Assembly: GCA_008921705.1 (NCBI GenBank)
Contig: VFFE01006030.1
Span: 137,836 to 201,835 of the forward strand
DNA from: Burhinus oedicnemus
Taxonomy: Eukaryota > Chordata > Aves > Charadriiformes > Burhinidae
Reading direction: 5' to 3'
Length of the DNA: 64,000 nt
The notes under the pieces were generated by a model. That model did not search any database. It worked only from the letters and a program-made list of their open reading frames with translations, and had not been told where the DNA came from. Each line of letters begins with the position of its first letter. Positions within the stretch are counted from its first letter, which is position 1. Shown here in pieces: positions 1 to 13,890 of this stretch. The translations under genes were made by a program, and so were the position numbers.

Positions 1-2084
1 CCAAAACTAGTTCTAGCTGCATTCATTTGGAACTTTTCCATGCAGCCTGCTAAAACTGGTATTCACAAGCAGCTCTGGAGCTTTAGGGGACAGAAAGAGA
101 ATTACCTTTGTTTGCTTGTCTTTCATTGTTCAGTTCACTTAAGTAGCTTTTGTTTCTAAGAAATCAAATAAATTAAATGAAGGATTTAAGATAAAGTGTA
201 GGTTTTGTAGAACGTGCAGAATTTATACCATGTAGCCATTGTAGGAAAATCTGTAGAGCCTATTTGCTTCTGAGTTGCAAATGTCAAAGCTTACTCTAAG
301 ACTGATAAAACCTGGTTAAAAACTGCATATTGGAGTTCGTTAGTTCATTCATCAAGCCTTGCAAATTAGCATTGCTAATAACAGCTTGCCTGGAGCTTCA
401 TAGGATCTAGCAGATTTCTATAAAACGCACAGTGTGTTTGAGGCATTGCTAAGTAATAAAGTCTACAGTTTAAATCCCTTGTACCACTAAAATTAACTGC
501 AAGTCAGCCCTAACATGGCTGGTTTTTTGCCAGTAAATAGGCAGGTGGCAAAAAGTTTGTGCAGCAATAGCTGGCTGTCCCCAGAAAAATGGTTTAAAAT
601 CTCCAGTGTGTATGCAGAATGAAGCAGGACCATGGGCTGTCAGGGTCCTGTCATACACAAGCAAGCTTATAGAATGGAGTATGTTTAAGTAAGTATTTGC
701 CCACCCTCATTTACAAAAGATATGTAGAGGAAACAGATCTTCAGCATGCATGTTACTGCTTCCCACCAGTACATCTGAGGTGCTCATATTATACCTATTG
801 TATCAGGAGGCAGAAAAAAGTATGGCAGTAAGAAAACCTTTGCCAATATTGAAAGTTATATTTACTTAAAGATGTCCTGTGAGAGATAGCTGGCACATCT
901 GTGTTCAAACAAAATGTTCTTAAATGATGGAAACTTGATTGGGAGACAGGTATTTCTGTTGTTAGTTTGTAGGGAGAAAAAATAATCGGCATTGTAGACA
1001 CTGATGAGAACTGTTACAGAGCAGACGACTGCTGGGTGATTTGTGATAAAGGAATTTATTGTAGTTGCTGTGATTTCAAGTCACTCCCCAAAGTCTAACC
1101 CAAATTTTATTTTGTTCTTGTTAAAATTTAAGTAAGTCATGTAGACATTGGAAATATATTTTTCATATGGATACTTTTATTGCACTACCTTTCCTTCCTG
1201 AATCTGATAATACTTTGATTTTTTTTAAGCTACCTCTTTATGTTAAGCCTTTTTGTCAATTTTGTATTTAATTGATTTTTAGGAAACTACAAAATACTTC
1301 ATTTTTATTTATGTGAGAATCCATGACTTAAAGACCACAGGTCCTCCTTCTGTTTGAAGCTTTTCTTAAAGGTCTTTTAAATTCAGTTAAAAGACTTAAG
1401 CTTTTGAAGGAGCAGAATAATTACAGACCTAGAACATGGGTTCTCCTGTGTGTGCTGTTGGCTTTTAGAAGGGCCAGAAAGCCCTTGATTTTATACTAAC
1501 CTCAATTGAGGACATGACTTTTTGGGGGCAATAAAAAGTTTTGAGTTGGGGAGTTTTAATCAATTTAATTTATTGCCAATTAAAGAGCTTTTAGTTACTG
1601 GCTTTGGTATTGAAAGAAAAAAAACACTTAAGGAAAACACTGCTGCTTTCTTCTAGACGCCGCTCTTCCCTCTCTCCCCCCCCATGCTATCCCCCACCCC
1701 ACAGTGGTCTCCAATTCCTTGGCTGCATGTCCCTTCAGCAATGCAACAGGCGGCCCAGAAGATTGGGATCTGTCTGTTGTGCTCCTTGTTTCTTATTCAG
1801 CTGCTTTTGTGTGGACATCTTCACCAGCCACAGTCCTTTAGAGTTGTACCTCCTCTCAGTCTACTCTCAGCCTCTACTCAGGCTGTGATTTTCCTTTGGC
1901 TTTTTTCCCGGTCAGCTGTCTCTCCTTTCTGCTCCTCTTGTGCTGGCATGGTCTTATCCTTTTTTCCTCCTACTGCTATAGCATTGTAATCTTTCTTGGC
2001 ATTTACTGCCCTTTCTTAAACATGCTTTTGCAGAAGTGCTAGAAACTCCTCTGACAATGTTGGAATGCAGTGGGTCAGTGCCCA
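1..2084. other. AT-rich sequence, possible 3' UTR or intergenic DNA
   Basis: Strongly AT-rich with many in-frame stops and no exon-like segment. It could be the distal 3' UTR of an upstream + strand gene; SLC22A15 precedes MAB21L3 in mammals (from memory). No coding sequence supports that. AATAAA-type hexamers occur near 166 and 1530. Confidence 0.3.
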
Positions 2085-2336
2085 CTCTGCCCAAGAGGCA
2101 ATGGACACTAACTGAAACACAGGAGGATCCATCTGAACATAGGAAAGAACTTTTTTACTGTGAGAGTGACCAAGCACTGGTACAGGTTGCCTGGAGGGGT
2201 TGTGGAGTCTCCATGCATGGAGATATTCAAAAGCTGTCTGGACATAGTCCTAGGTGGACCTGATTGAGCAGGAGGGTTGGACCCCAGATGACCTCCAGAG
2301 GTTCCCTTCCAACCTCAGCCATTCTGTGATTTCTGT
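2085..2336 (+). mobile_element. CR1 LINE fragment, 3' end
   Basis: It matches the CR1 C-terminal/3' pattern: AAGAGGCAATGGAC, CTGAACATAGGAAAGAACTT, GGTTGCCTGGAGGGGTTGTG and CTCCAGAGGTTCCCTTCCAA, ending CCATTCTGTGATTTCTGTG. It is 5'-truncated, as most CR1 copies are. There is no intact coding frame. Confidence 0.85.
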
Positions 2337-3642
2337 GCTGCCTGTTGCTGTGTGGCTGCAACCAGAACAGGGCAGTACCGGGGCATCTTCCCACAGAAGA
2401 TTCCCTGCAGCCCCCTCACTACCAAAACGCTGACAGTTATACTCAGTACATGACTGTACAGGGTTTTCTTCCAAATCAAGGCCTTACCGTTTGGGCTGAC
2501 AGTTTTTGTGAGTGGTAGCTGGTACTGTATTCCCTTTCTGTGTTACTGTTGTCTTAGGTCAAGTAAATGAAATTCCTAAGGATATAATCAGACATTTATA
2601 GCCAAGTTCTGTTGCATCCCTGCTGATTTCAGGAGACAGAACTTAGATTTCCACTTGACCAGAGGAGCAGCCAGAGGGGTAAACTACTTTATCCTCAACG
2701 CTTCATCATCATGAAAACAAATCTTTGTACAGTCTCTGCGTTCTGTAGATCCTCATGCCAGTTTAATTTGAACCAACAATCAAAGGTCCTTGCCAGTTGA
2801 GTTGAGTAACAGGAAAGTGGGAATAGGGGGGAATAGATTCTCTGCTTCTAACAAAAATCAAGTTGTGTATAGTTGGTGTGTGTATTTTTAAATGTTTAAT
2901 TTGGATTACTTGAATACTGAGTGTTATGAGCCTTCCTACATTAAAGTGAGGACTGATATATTTCAGAAGTACTTTCTCTTCTTTAACTGTTTTAGTGTGC
3001 TGTTGTTAACTCAGAGTTGTACTGCTGAAAAGTCTGTTTTTAGAATACTTGATCTGAGAAGTCACAACTAAAGACACCATAAGCTTTTCCACAATAGACC
3101 TTTTATGGTGGTATATTCATATGTTCTGTGAACAGCTGTTGGATCCATCTTTTTAAGATGTTCTTTGCCATAGGTGAGGGGCCATAACAAACGTTGAAAT
3201 ATTCAGAATAATTGCACTTAGCTATTCAGTTTTCTTAATGTATTTCCTATGCATACTGCCTTACCTGTATGTACTGTACTTCACTGGAGGTACAAGAGGT
3301 AAATATCAGGTTCTTAATTTATAAAATGTAAATGAATTTTAAAAATAATTCTGTAATACTACATATTTTCCAATGATATCTATCTTCTGAGAGGGTGATG
3401 GTGGTAAGCCCAGGTGAACCTAGTCAATATTGGTGGTCTTTACATTCTCACTTAATTTCTCAATGATTTTGATAATTTGAAATATCTTTTTTCTTTTAAG
3501 ATTTTTGTAGAGGCTAACCTATGTTAGTAAGCCAACTTCTAGGTGATTTGTAACAGCTCTGATACTGCCTCTGACTCGTATAGTTCACATAATGTCTTTG
3601 TAACTTATTTTGTGCCTTTTCTTCCCCTGACACAAAAATCTC

Positions 3643-3672
3643 AATAAAAACAAGCTCTTTTGCAACACTGCA
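3643..3672 (+). promoter_or_regulatory. candidate poly(A) signal of an upstream + strand gene
   Basis: CTCAATAAAAACAAG carries a canonical AATAAA at 3643-3648. T-rich stretches follow about 20-60 bases on, including TTTTGTTTTGTTTTCTGG at about 3713-3730. It is only a candidate, because no upstream coding exon lies in the window. Confidence 0.25.
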
Positions 3673-6600
3673 AACCTATTTTATTGCACTAATTTTTTTT
3701 ACTTGCCTGACCCTTTTGTTTTGTTTTCTGGAGGGGGCTCATAATTCTCATAATAGAATAGATATTTATAACAGTCTCTGTGGAAGAAAATTGACAAGGT
3801 GGAAATCAGGTCATTTTGGAATGGCAGTGCTACAAAGCGCCTGGGAAACTGGGACTGTCAGTACTAATCAATATATTCCACCATATCTATCACAAATCAT
3901 TTCTAACAAAAACTGGCACCCGTGGAATGTGAGAATCAATTTACTACTGGCCTCAGTTGTGCTGATTGATGTTGAAAGACTAGAAACACTTTGGGGGGTT
4001 TAGCATAGCAAAATGTCTGTGCTGGTCTAACTAACACTTGCACTGGGGGAGCGCCCACGAACACTAGTTGGCATTTAACACCCCTTCTTTGAAGTGCTAT
4101 GCGAATGCACAAAAACATAGGCCCTGTCCTCAGGGCTTCTGCCTAAACATCTTGGCAGGGAATGGCAAAATTTTAACATTTGTCTTCATTACCTGGAAAT
4201 GAAGTGATAAATAGCTTGACTGTTTCCTGTCCCCTGTCCAGTGACAAAGAAAATATTGTTTCAATCTGAAAAAAGTGACTGTGGGAAATAGGGATCAATG
4301 CTCTATTTTAAATTGCTGGGTACCAGAACTTTCATACCTCTGTATATGCTTAAAAAAAAAAAAAAAAGTTAAAGATTCTGCTTGAATAGCTAGTCTCTTT
4401 AGTATATACCAAAGCACTTAATCTATCAGTATTTTAAAGTGTATATACTAAAGAAGACAGGTGGTCTATGTGATAGATAATATTACCAGACCTTTTGTTA
4501 CGTTGCATTTTACTCTTCATCAACATGGAGCTAAGAACAATAATCCAGCCAGACACCCTATTCGCACTTCCTGGGCACAGACCACTGCTAAAGCCATCCT
4601 TTGCTCTTGTATTGCTTACTGCAAAAGAAAAATGAAACCATCTTAGGTATCTTTTCTGATTAATCCCTCATATGCTTTCTAGAATCTCCTGAAGCTTTAA
4701 ACAAGGTATTTTGAAGTCTCTTCAACTCCAAGTGCTTTCAGCAGCAGCCTTTCTAGAATGAGTAATTAGAATCTATGAAACATACACCAGCATCCAAAAT
4801 CACTTGTATTGTTCGTTGGTTGTCATCTACATGAGGATAAGGAGTGCTTCTGTAAGCAGCCGCTGGATATGGCAGTATGGTCTGCCATACTCAAGGGCTG
4901 ATTTACATTGATGCACCTTTCTTTTGAAACTCTGTTAACTTGGGCTGCTGTTAAATGCGGCTTTGTTTGCCAATGCTTTGTTAGGGAACTGGCTCTATCT
5001 TGCTGTAACTAGAGCCTGTTTGACTAGCAAGCCATTGCATTGTACTCTTTGTTGGGCCAAGATAAGGAAAAAACAGGGTGAGGGACCAAAATGGGGGAAG
5101 GAGCCACAAATTACATATGGGAAGGACTGTGGTTTACATGACTGTGAGAATTATTTTTAAATTTTTTTTAATATTTTTTTTTTAGTCGGTGTAGCTCTAA
5201 CCTTTTCTTTGTTGTGATGCTTCTGCTGTCAGTAATTTTTCACACTGACAAGAGGAAGACACTTCTGAAAGTCATCAAATGGGAGGTGTGGAACTAAAGT
5301 GCCATCCCTTGAAAGCAGGGACATTTTGAGAAATGCGCTTATCCCTTGCCAATAACAGCCAGTACTGGTGTTGAGATGGCAGTAGTAAGCGTTCCCTACC
5401 AGCTGCCAAGCAGCTATCAGGCACAATTACTTGGGTCTTCCAAACTACACCAGGCTCGAACTTAACTAAAGTTACCTTACTTCTACTAGACTCAGCATTG
5501 TGCTTCTGAGAGAGGCTCAACTCTGCCTTTTCCAGCATTGTCATCTTGCATCTTGTTGCTTACACAGAGACAAGACAAATACTTGTGGACAAATTCTCTC
5601 CGTCTTGGTGAATAAAGGTGTCTAATCCTGATAAAATATTTAAGAGCACCTTCAATGAACAATCCTTGCTGCGGGAAGAGGGGGGGAAACCTCAACTTCT
5701 TATTGATCCAACTTGCTAACAGCAATTAATATAATGTGATACTTGGAAAAGTGGTTCATGCCACTTGCCGTTTCTTTGTCTAGTGAAGATGGCAATGATG
5801 TAACTGATCAGATTTACCTCCATCTTGGGGAGGGAGGAGGTAATATGCACCAGAAAAATTGTAGCATTCCTTTTGATCTCATTTTGCCTTCCACAGTTCT
5901 GCTACTGAAAGGTAGCTAAGCTATGACAATCCCGCAATCTGTTCTGCAGCTAAAAGTGGGCAATTTTGTTCATTTCTCTGCACTTTGTATAATCCGTGCA
6001 GTAGCTTGGCAAAACTACAACGGGGAATATCATGAGGACTCCTTGAAGGGAAGGCTGACTGATCCATGCAGATGGGATTACTTGGAAGTTTGCAAGTTCA
6101 GAAACAATTCTAAAAATCTAGTTCATCTTTATTTTGATTCAGCTATGGTTTGAGCCATGGACCAGATCCCAAAGCTGGAGTGCTCTAATGTGGGGGGTTT
6201 TATTTATTATTTTTTTAGAATTGTTGTTAGCTCTCAGATGCTGCATCTTGCAGTATGAGACTCCTGATGCCTAACCTGTCTTCCAGCTGCTCTACTTACC
6301 AGCCATGCCAGAACAAGGTGACACCTTTGCTAACGTGATGATGGAGCTGCCCTCTGGGTGTGCCTAGCACAAGCAGAGAAACAAGCATAAGCAGCATGCA
6401 GGCGCTTTGTGCAAGTAAAAGCTACTGATGAAGGACGTTGAACAGTGTGGGGTAATTCATCTCTTGATCAGCTGCTGCTTCTTCCAAGAGCTCCTGTAAC
6501 GCTTTGTCACCTCCCAAAGCTATTAGTAACACTTGGATTTGGTGGGAATCCTCTACCTCATTTTGGATGGTGGGTGCACCAAATAGTAAAGACTACCTCT

Positions 6601-7510
6601 GCACAAGTCCTAGCAATTGACTGACAGTTTCTCCCTCTTCCCCAAATATGAGGTGCTATCTTCCCAGCTCTGGGCTCAAGTAAAAGTAGAAGCTGTTAGA
6701 GGAAGTATTCTGTCTACAGTTAGGTGAAGGAGGCAAATGCAGGTCAGTGCAGAGCTCCGTTGTCTGACAGGAGGCAGCGGGGCTCCATCCTTCAGCATGC
6801 CTGTACTGCCCTTTGTGAAGATCTGCCCTGCCAGTGTAAGCCTGCAACACTCCCTTCATGTTTTTTACGGTGTTGGTTTTCTGCTCTGCAGTCACCGTTG
6901 TTTTTCTGTAATAGTGGAAGTGGCTACTTGTACTTCACATACTTGGGTTTTTTCCTCTGATTTTAAACCTGCATCAAGGCACCTCACCAGCTGTGCTGCA
7001 TATACTCGCCCATGGATACAATTGCAGTGGCTACCAAATACCCACCCTGTTGTATATTGGTTATTAATTAGCAGTGGGAGTCTTGTGCTTGTCCAGACTG
7101 TATTCTGTTTGGATCAAGGTCAGTCTCTGGTTTGCTTGATACTCGTTTTGGCATGTTTGATTAACACCTTGTTAAAGGAAGTGGAGAAAAGTCCTCTCAA
7201 GCCTCTGCAAGCCGTGCCAAAGCACACATTACCAATGTAGTGATTAGGGCAGAACCTTTGAATTCTACAGGTGAAATTGGCACTGGCTCTGGGTAAGTCA
7301 CTTTTTCTCACCGAAGTTTGTTGCTGTCTTGAACCCTCCACCCCCACTCCTATCTATAAAATGCAGCCAGTGTGATTTTGCCAGATCACAGGTGATGTTC
7401 AGTTAGTGTTTATAATGATGATGCTGGACAGGGTGTATCTCTGTTGAAGCTGGCGTGAAGATGTCATAGAGAATCTGAGAATTCCTAGGAAATTATTTTT
7501 TATTGCTTTG

Positions 7511-7548
7511 ATCCTTGCATAGTACATAGATCCTTGCATAGTACATAG
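7511..7548. repeat. 19-bp perfect tandem duplication
   Basis: The unit ATCCTTGCATAGTACATAG occurs twice in direct succession (7511-7529 and 7530-7548). It looks like a replication-slippage duplication, and no function is suggested. Confidence 0.9.
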
Positions 7549-8191
7549 GGAGGGTGAGCTTTTGGGATGGCATGGCTTTCAGAAACGGTATACACAAGGG
7601 TAGGAGAAGGCAGTGCTTGGACACTGACCTTTTCTCAGGGATGTTAGGTTGTTTGAACTTAGGGTCCATTATTTTCTGTAAAATTTTGAATTACAGCTGT
7701 GGCCATTTGGTCTTTTTCTCTGCTAGCCGTCGGTTTGTTGGAGAGCAGTGAACAGAGTAGAAGTTCACTCAGATGAGACCTTTGTTGTCCCTGATAGCAG
7801 GAACTGGACTGAATGATCCTGCACCCCTATGAATGCTGTTCTACTTCCTCTTCCCCTCTGACCCAAACTCAGCATGGTGGTGCACTAGCCTGGCAAGCAA
7901 CTTGTTCTGCATATTCCCAGTGCTTTTGTTCCAGGATTGTTTCCCCTCCCCCACTCCCACTTTCAGTGCCCTGAATCCACATTTAACTAGTTTTAGCCCT
8001 AAATATCTACCCTGTGTCCTATCACTGCCTGGAGCGGATACAGCACAAACGATTGACCTTCTCCCTTTGGCAATTTGGCTTTGACTGCACAAAACAGCCA
8101 ATAAAGCAGAAAGGGCTGGGCAGCTGATTACGGGGATTAGCTTGAAGCTGTATATTTTTATGGTTTAAGATAGAGGAGGAAGTGTTTGCTT

Positions 8192-8213
8192 GAGGAATGC
8201 AATTGCATTCCTC
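8192..8213. repeat. 22-bp perfect palindrome with two TEAD/M-CAT half sites
   Basis: GAGGAATGCAA is followed immediately by its exact reverse complement, TTGCATTCCTC. Each arm holds AGGAATG/CATTCCT, the M-CAT (TEAD) motif. The centre ATGCAATTGCAT resembles C/EBP or homeodomain sites. A pyrimidine-rich flank follows. Confidence 0.9.
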
Positions 8214-11200
8214 CTTTCTCCTGCTGCCTGCTCTTGATGATGACAAGTTTTTAGAAGTCGCCGACTTAAAAAGACAGCCTGCATATTTGCCAGACAGAGC
8301 TTGGGCTGGAGGCTGTTAGCTTATTTTCCAGTGACTGAAGCTGGAGCGTGTAGCAATGCAGGTCATGATCTGGTCTGTTTAGAAATTCTCTGAAGACTGA
8401 AGCCTCCGTTGAGATTGTCTCTCATACAAGGCTGCTTCTCACTATAGTTTGTCTGCTGTATCTCTTGATCTGCTTTTTGTGGTACATATATCATACTTCT
8501 AATAAAGCATCTCTTTTCTTCCTTCTGCTGGTGCTGCCATTCTTGTCTGTATTGTAATTGCTCCTTCACAGCAACTGTTTCCTTCAGGGCCCTCATACTA
8601 TAGAGTCTGTTAATGATTCTCTCCTCCCCTCCCTTATTCCCACGCAAAACATGCAGTTGCCTGGCTCTTCCCCTGTGCTTTTCTCAAACCACTCCTAATG
8701 TTACACTGACAAATTCTTCCTTTATCCCATTTGCTTCTTCAGCTTCTCCTTTCCATCCTCTCCTCAATGCCGTGTTAGCCTTGGAGCAGAACACAGTGTC
8801 CAAGTTGACATATCCTGGGGATCACCTATTAGTTGTAAGTTTGATATCTATTACCTGTGTGTGTGACATGACACAAGCTGAGAAGTTTGATCAGACAGCC
8901 TTTATAGTATATTGTCTGTACTGTTAACCAAGATAGTACAAAAACACAGCTGCTTTAATGTTGTTCGAGCTCTTGCTGAACTCTTCACTCTGGGGTTTTT
9001 TAATCTCACTCCTGTCCCATACAAATGTATCTCCCAGCGCTCAGAAGTAGCTGCCAAGGACCAGGCTCTTCGGGTCTGGAGACCCTTCTCAACTGCTTGC
9101 TGAAGCTAACCTGTTTGTTTTACAATAATTATATTTTCATTAAGAGAAAGCAATAGATCTTATGGGTATGTAGCTGTCATTGGCCTGTGAGATATGAGGC
9201 CTAGTTTCTAGTTCTGGCTCCAGTGAACACTTGTACATTTTTTACTAGTCAGTCACTGGATGAAGCACATAAACATGGATGCCAGTGTGAGTCTTCTCTC
9301 TCCCAAGTGAGTTTGTGCTGGAGTGACTATTCTCACTTAGCACTGGTGATTTATTCAGTTTGATTCCAACTGCCATAGGATCAAGCAATAAGTTGTGAAT
9401 TGGGTCAATTTGGACGCAACAGCAATGGGTAAAAATAATACAAGTTAACATTGTTTGTGCTCTGAAGGGCAGCCATGGAAAAAATACCAGCTCCTGGAAG
9501 TGCTGTCTTCCACTCTGATTCAGCCCCTCATGTAAGACAGAGCATCGTTGCAAGTGTGCTCCTTGTTTAGGCTCTTGTAAATCTCGGCTGTGGTCTGTCT
9601 ATCCCAGAGTTACCATGCCTCTAGATTTAAAGTCCCTTTCTTGACAGCTGAAAATAATCAGTCTACCAAGAGCCAAGCAAACCTATGCTGAGATCAAAAA
9701 TGAGGCAGCTTTTTCTCACCTGCCAAGACTTCCAGTGCTAAATGTTTTTCTAGTTGCACTGTGCTCTGCCAAATATCATGTTTTCTCCAGATGCTATTCT
9801 TCTAACCATGTGTTTAAATCAATGAGAGCTTCTTGGTATTGAGTATTTCCTTTTTGACATTCAAGCCATTTACCTAGGCGTATACATAAAAATGCTGGAA
9901 GGCTCCTGTTTTTCTGAATGTTGGCCACAGGTATTTTTTCAAGATGGTGGGACATCCTGATTGAAACAATAGGTCAGTGGTTGTAGTTCAGTGATGGATA
10001 AAACATAGTGATAGATGAAAAATATCCTTTGCAGATGTTTGGAAATGGTCTACTGAAATATTTTATGTTTAAATCGCGATGCACTGAACTGCTGCTATTT
10101 CCATGAACTTCCAGAGGACAACGCATGGATTTAGAACTCAAAATGCCCAACATCTCAGTCAACTCTCCTGGAAGCCTCAGAGCTGATGCATCCAGGGCTC
10201 TCAGGTTACTGCCCCCTTGCCACCCACTGAGCTGACCATTATGAACTTGGAAATTTCCAGACCACACTGGGTCCCAGTGATCTTGGCAATACTAGAAGCC
10301 CCGCTATATGATTTCTGTTTGCTACCCAGTGGCTTGCTTCTTAACAACAGCTGCAAAGCTGAATTCTTGTGAATTTGCTAGTTGAAGCGGGTCAGTAGGA
10401 GGTAGCAGCATCATAATCTCAGCATTTTTCAGGATTTTCTGCATCCTCAGCTAGTGACAACGGAGTGATCACTTTCTTTGGAAATGCTACACTGCAGCCT
10501 GAAAAGATTCAGGTTGTAAATAATTTTGGATTTCAAAAGTTTTTCCAGGTTGAGAGAACTCATTTCTATCAAAAGCTATCTGCATTTTTCTGACATGTCC
10601 AGTCTGGCCACATATGGAAAAAAGATATCAGGCTTGATAAACCACTGGACATGATCCAACCCTATGCTTAGTTTGGAAAGGATATAAACCTTTAACTTAC
10701 TTGATATGAAATGCAGGCCCAAGCCTAATGTGAGAACGTGTGGCAGTGAGAACAAGCAGCACAGGCATTTGGAGCATTTTTGAGCCTGCCAAGTATTGAT
10801 CGGTGAGGGGTGGGAATGAGTGGAGAAGCATTTCAATTTGGCATCCATATGTGATTCTGATGCTGTCACAGTGAATTAGCAGTGCTTTCTTTTCCCTCTA
10901 GTCCATCCTAGCCTTTTGTCATTGACGCATCCCCTTTGTCCATATTTACTTGTTAGAAGACAAAGTGGAAAAAAACCAAATAAATCCACAGAACTTGTGC
11001 CCCCAAAAAAGCCTGATTATGTTATGTTAGTATCCTCTGAATGGAGACTCTGAACAGTACTGAACCGTCACTGCTAAAGACTGTTACAGCATAAATGTTA
11101 AAGGGGATTCAAGCTACAATTACTCATTTTGTACAGTCACTTAATCCACTAATGGGGAGAAATGGGGCAACAGTTTAAGAAAGCAAGAGAACTGTCAGAG

Positions 11201-13829
11201 ATTATTAAATCTACTGGGATGATTTGTTTTGGTAGTCTCTCTTGACCCAAGTACATGCTTCAGCTAATGCAGCAGACTTAATGCCTCTGGTAATTAGAGC
11301 AAGAAGTGATGGGTCATCATTAGCAACTGCAAATTAAGGGTCATATTTCATCTGGAAGGCAGCATCTTCAACTGGACTTATTTGTTGCCACTGCAGATCA
11401 TCTGAGAGTCACAAGTGGTACATTGGACTGACTTATTTGTGTGATTTAGTACAGGCTTTTTAATACATGCTTACTGTTCCGTATGAGTAGTTTTTCTAAA
11501 TAGTTGCCAAACAGCAAAAGCCACAATATTGGACGTCCCCATACCGTTAATACTACTGCTCTTACTTACATTATGTTGGTGATTTTTTTACTGTTGTACA
11601 GTTCACAGTTCAGATGATTTTCAACTGTAGGTTTGAAATACATTTGTCACATCTACAAAACTGAAGAGTGAAGAAAGGAAAGCCAGGAAAGCATAGAAAG
11701 CATCAGTACTTGGCAGCTTCAGAAGATTCAAGAGCCAATCTAATACCATTCAAGGTATATACTCACAGAATACTTTTATGTGGATTTCCCAGATATGCGA
11801 TAATATTCAGTTCTAGATATTGTGAAAGGCATGAATGAAGATCATATCTTCAGTATTTTTGCAGATACTACAGAATCCCTAAATCCTTTTAGAAGAACAC
11901 CAATAAGCAAATGAAGACACAGGCACAAAGGAGATTAGCCACAAACTGAACTCCATTACAAGGTGCTATGAGGTGGGCAGTGAAATAAAACAAATGGGGC
12001 AAAGTAATATAGCTGAATCATTTCAGATGAACTTCTGCAGATCAGCAGTCAGGGAATTATGACTTGAGAAGACCAAGATACTGAAGTGTGGTTTGAAAAT
12101 GCTTGAAAACAGCTTGATAAATCAATGGATGCTTATCAAACAGAATTTGGGGGACTGTCTGTGGTCAGCTAGCTGTATAAGTGATGCTGATAACCTCCCG
12201 AGGGACACAAGAGAGGGAAGGAAGGTTGCAGTGCCCTCAGCAAGAACTGTCTGAGGGTGAGCCTCCCCTCAGATACATGCCCAGACCCCAATGGGGGCTT
12301 AAGCCTCTTTCAAAAATGAAGAGAAAAGAAGGGATTCAGAGGTGTCAGAAAGGTATGCATTGTCAGTGCAGATGGGAATCTCCTTAGAAACCAGTATACT
12401 TGGGGAATTTAATTTTTTTAATTAACAAAGCTCAAAAGCCCTTTACAGGGTTCAGAGCCATGATATCTGATGGATTGTGAGCTAACTAGAACTGAAGAGG
12501 CCTTTTCTGTTTGCATCTTCATGTTGCCTGGCTTCAGCAGGGTGCTTTGTGTCTCTGTCAAGCAGTTGTGAGCTTTTCCCATCCCGTCAGTCTATGGCTG
12601 GCTTGACCGTCAGGCTGACGCTTGAGAGAGCTGGGTGGGAACACATGGCCCTGGCTGATACTCTGTGAAGACATTATGGCCTCCCCTGCTCAGGGAGTGT
12701 AAGCTGTGTGTAAGCTGCTCAAAAAGCAACATTTAGCAAGCATTCGCCTTCAAGGAACAAAATATTTACCTTACAGGTGCAAGAAAGTGAGACCTTTAAT
12801 CTCTCCTTGCTTCCTAATACACATCTGAGGTTCTGGGTATTAAAGTAATGTATGGTAGTGTTACGGAAGTTGTTTTCTATATGTACAGCTAGCTGCCTGA
12901 GGGGACACAAGGGAGTTCATGTTTTAAGGACACACTTTTACTGGAATCTGGCCATTTAAAAGACTCATTCTCCTCCCTTGCACACTCTGCTTGAACTTAA
13001 TCCCATCCAGCTTGCCCCCTCCAAGTGTTTCCTAACCTTTTGTTCCCCTCACCTTCTTTCAGATCCTGCCGTTTTTCTGGCTTCCCCAGCAGAGCTTGCA
13101 TACACTGAAAGATAGCCAGTAAATCTTGACATGAGCAAGGATGAGATATGGTTCCCTAAAATTGGGGGGCTCATCTTTTTCAGTGCCCAAATCCCGTGGA
13201 AGCTGTTTGGGGAAGTAAATGCCTATGTGTCTTTGTGAAGGAATCCCCAGGTCCCTCAGCAAAAAGACAAAGGCAGATGCCTGGGAGGCACAGAGAAAGG
13301 TTTGATTTGTAAATTCTAGGGAATCAGATCTCCTGCAGGTATTGGTAGTCCGTTAATGTACTTAGTATTTGGCTGTTAATAAGGAACATCATGCAGGATA
13401 ACTAGCAACAACAGTACTTGCCCTGAGGTAGCACCCAGTGCCTACCCAAGTGCTGCCTTTTGCCAGCTGCTGTAGAGGTAATAAATCAGTCAGGGGTTGT
13501 CAAAGTTCAGTTTCCAGGGGGAAATAACGATTTTACTCAAAAGTGGAGTGTTTCTTCCTTAATAAGGGACACTTAGCAGCACGCGATCTCATCTCTATAC
13601 TCTGTCACTCCCTTCCATGCGCTCATGTACCCTTTTTTCTAAAAGCCACCAACCCTCACTGGATCAATGAGGCCTGATCAATTGTTTTTCCCTCTGAATT
13701 ATCCATATGGGATTGTTAGCTGAGCTGCTGGCAGAAAACAAGAGACAGCTTTCTGTCTGTTTACTGTAAAGAAAGCAAAGCAAACTACAGGAGGGGACAG
13801 GCTGCAGGATATTTACTGTCAATACAGCC

Positions 13830-13890
13830 GGAGAGAGAGAGGAGATATAAGGAGAGGGGAGGAGAGGGGAGCAGAGGCTGCAGACTGCAA
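13830..13890 (+). promoter_or_regulatory. candidate MAB21L3 promoter: GA-rich tract with TATA-like box
   Basis: A purine-rich run (gagagagaggag) is followed by GATATAAGG near 13843-13851, more GA-rich sequence and CAGAGGCTGCAGACTGC. A TATA-like element about 0.6 kb before the start ATG could drive the leader exon that the acceptor at 14326 implies. No clear donor was found, and there is no CpG island here. Inference only. Confidence 0.2.

Larger units (their letters stand above)
2337..13829. other. intergenic/upstream region, no gene recognised
   Basis: About 11.5 kb of AT-rich DNA with only short chance open frames. It contains homopolymer runs (A at 4352-4367, T around 5161-5182), a 19-bp tandem duplication at 7511-7548 and the 22-bp palindrome at 8192. 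I see no conserved exon, RNA gene or intact transposon. Confidence 0.6.
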
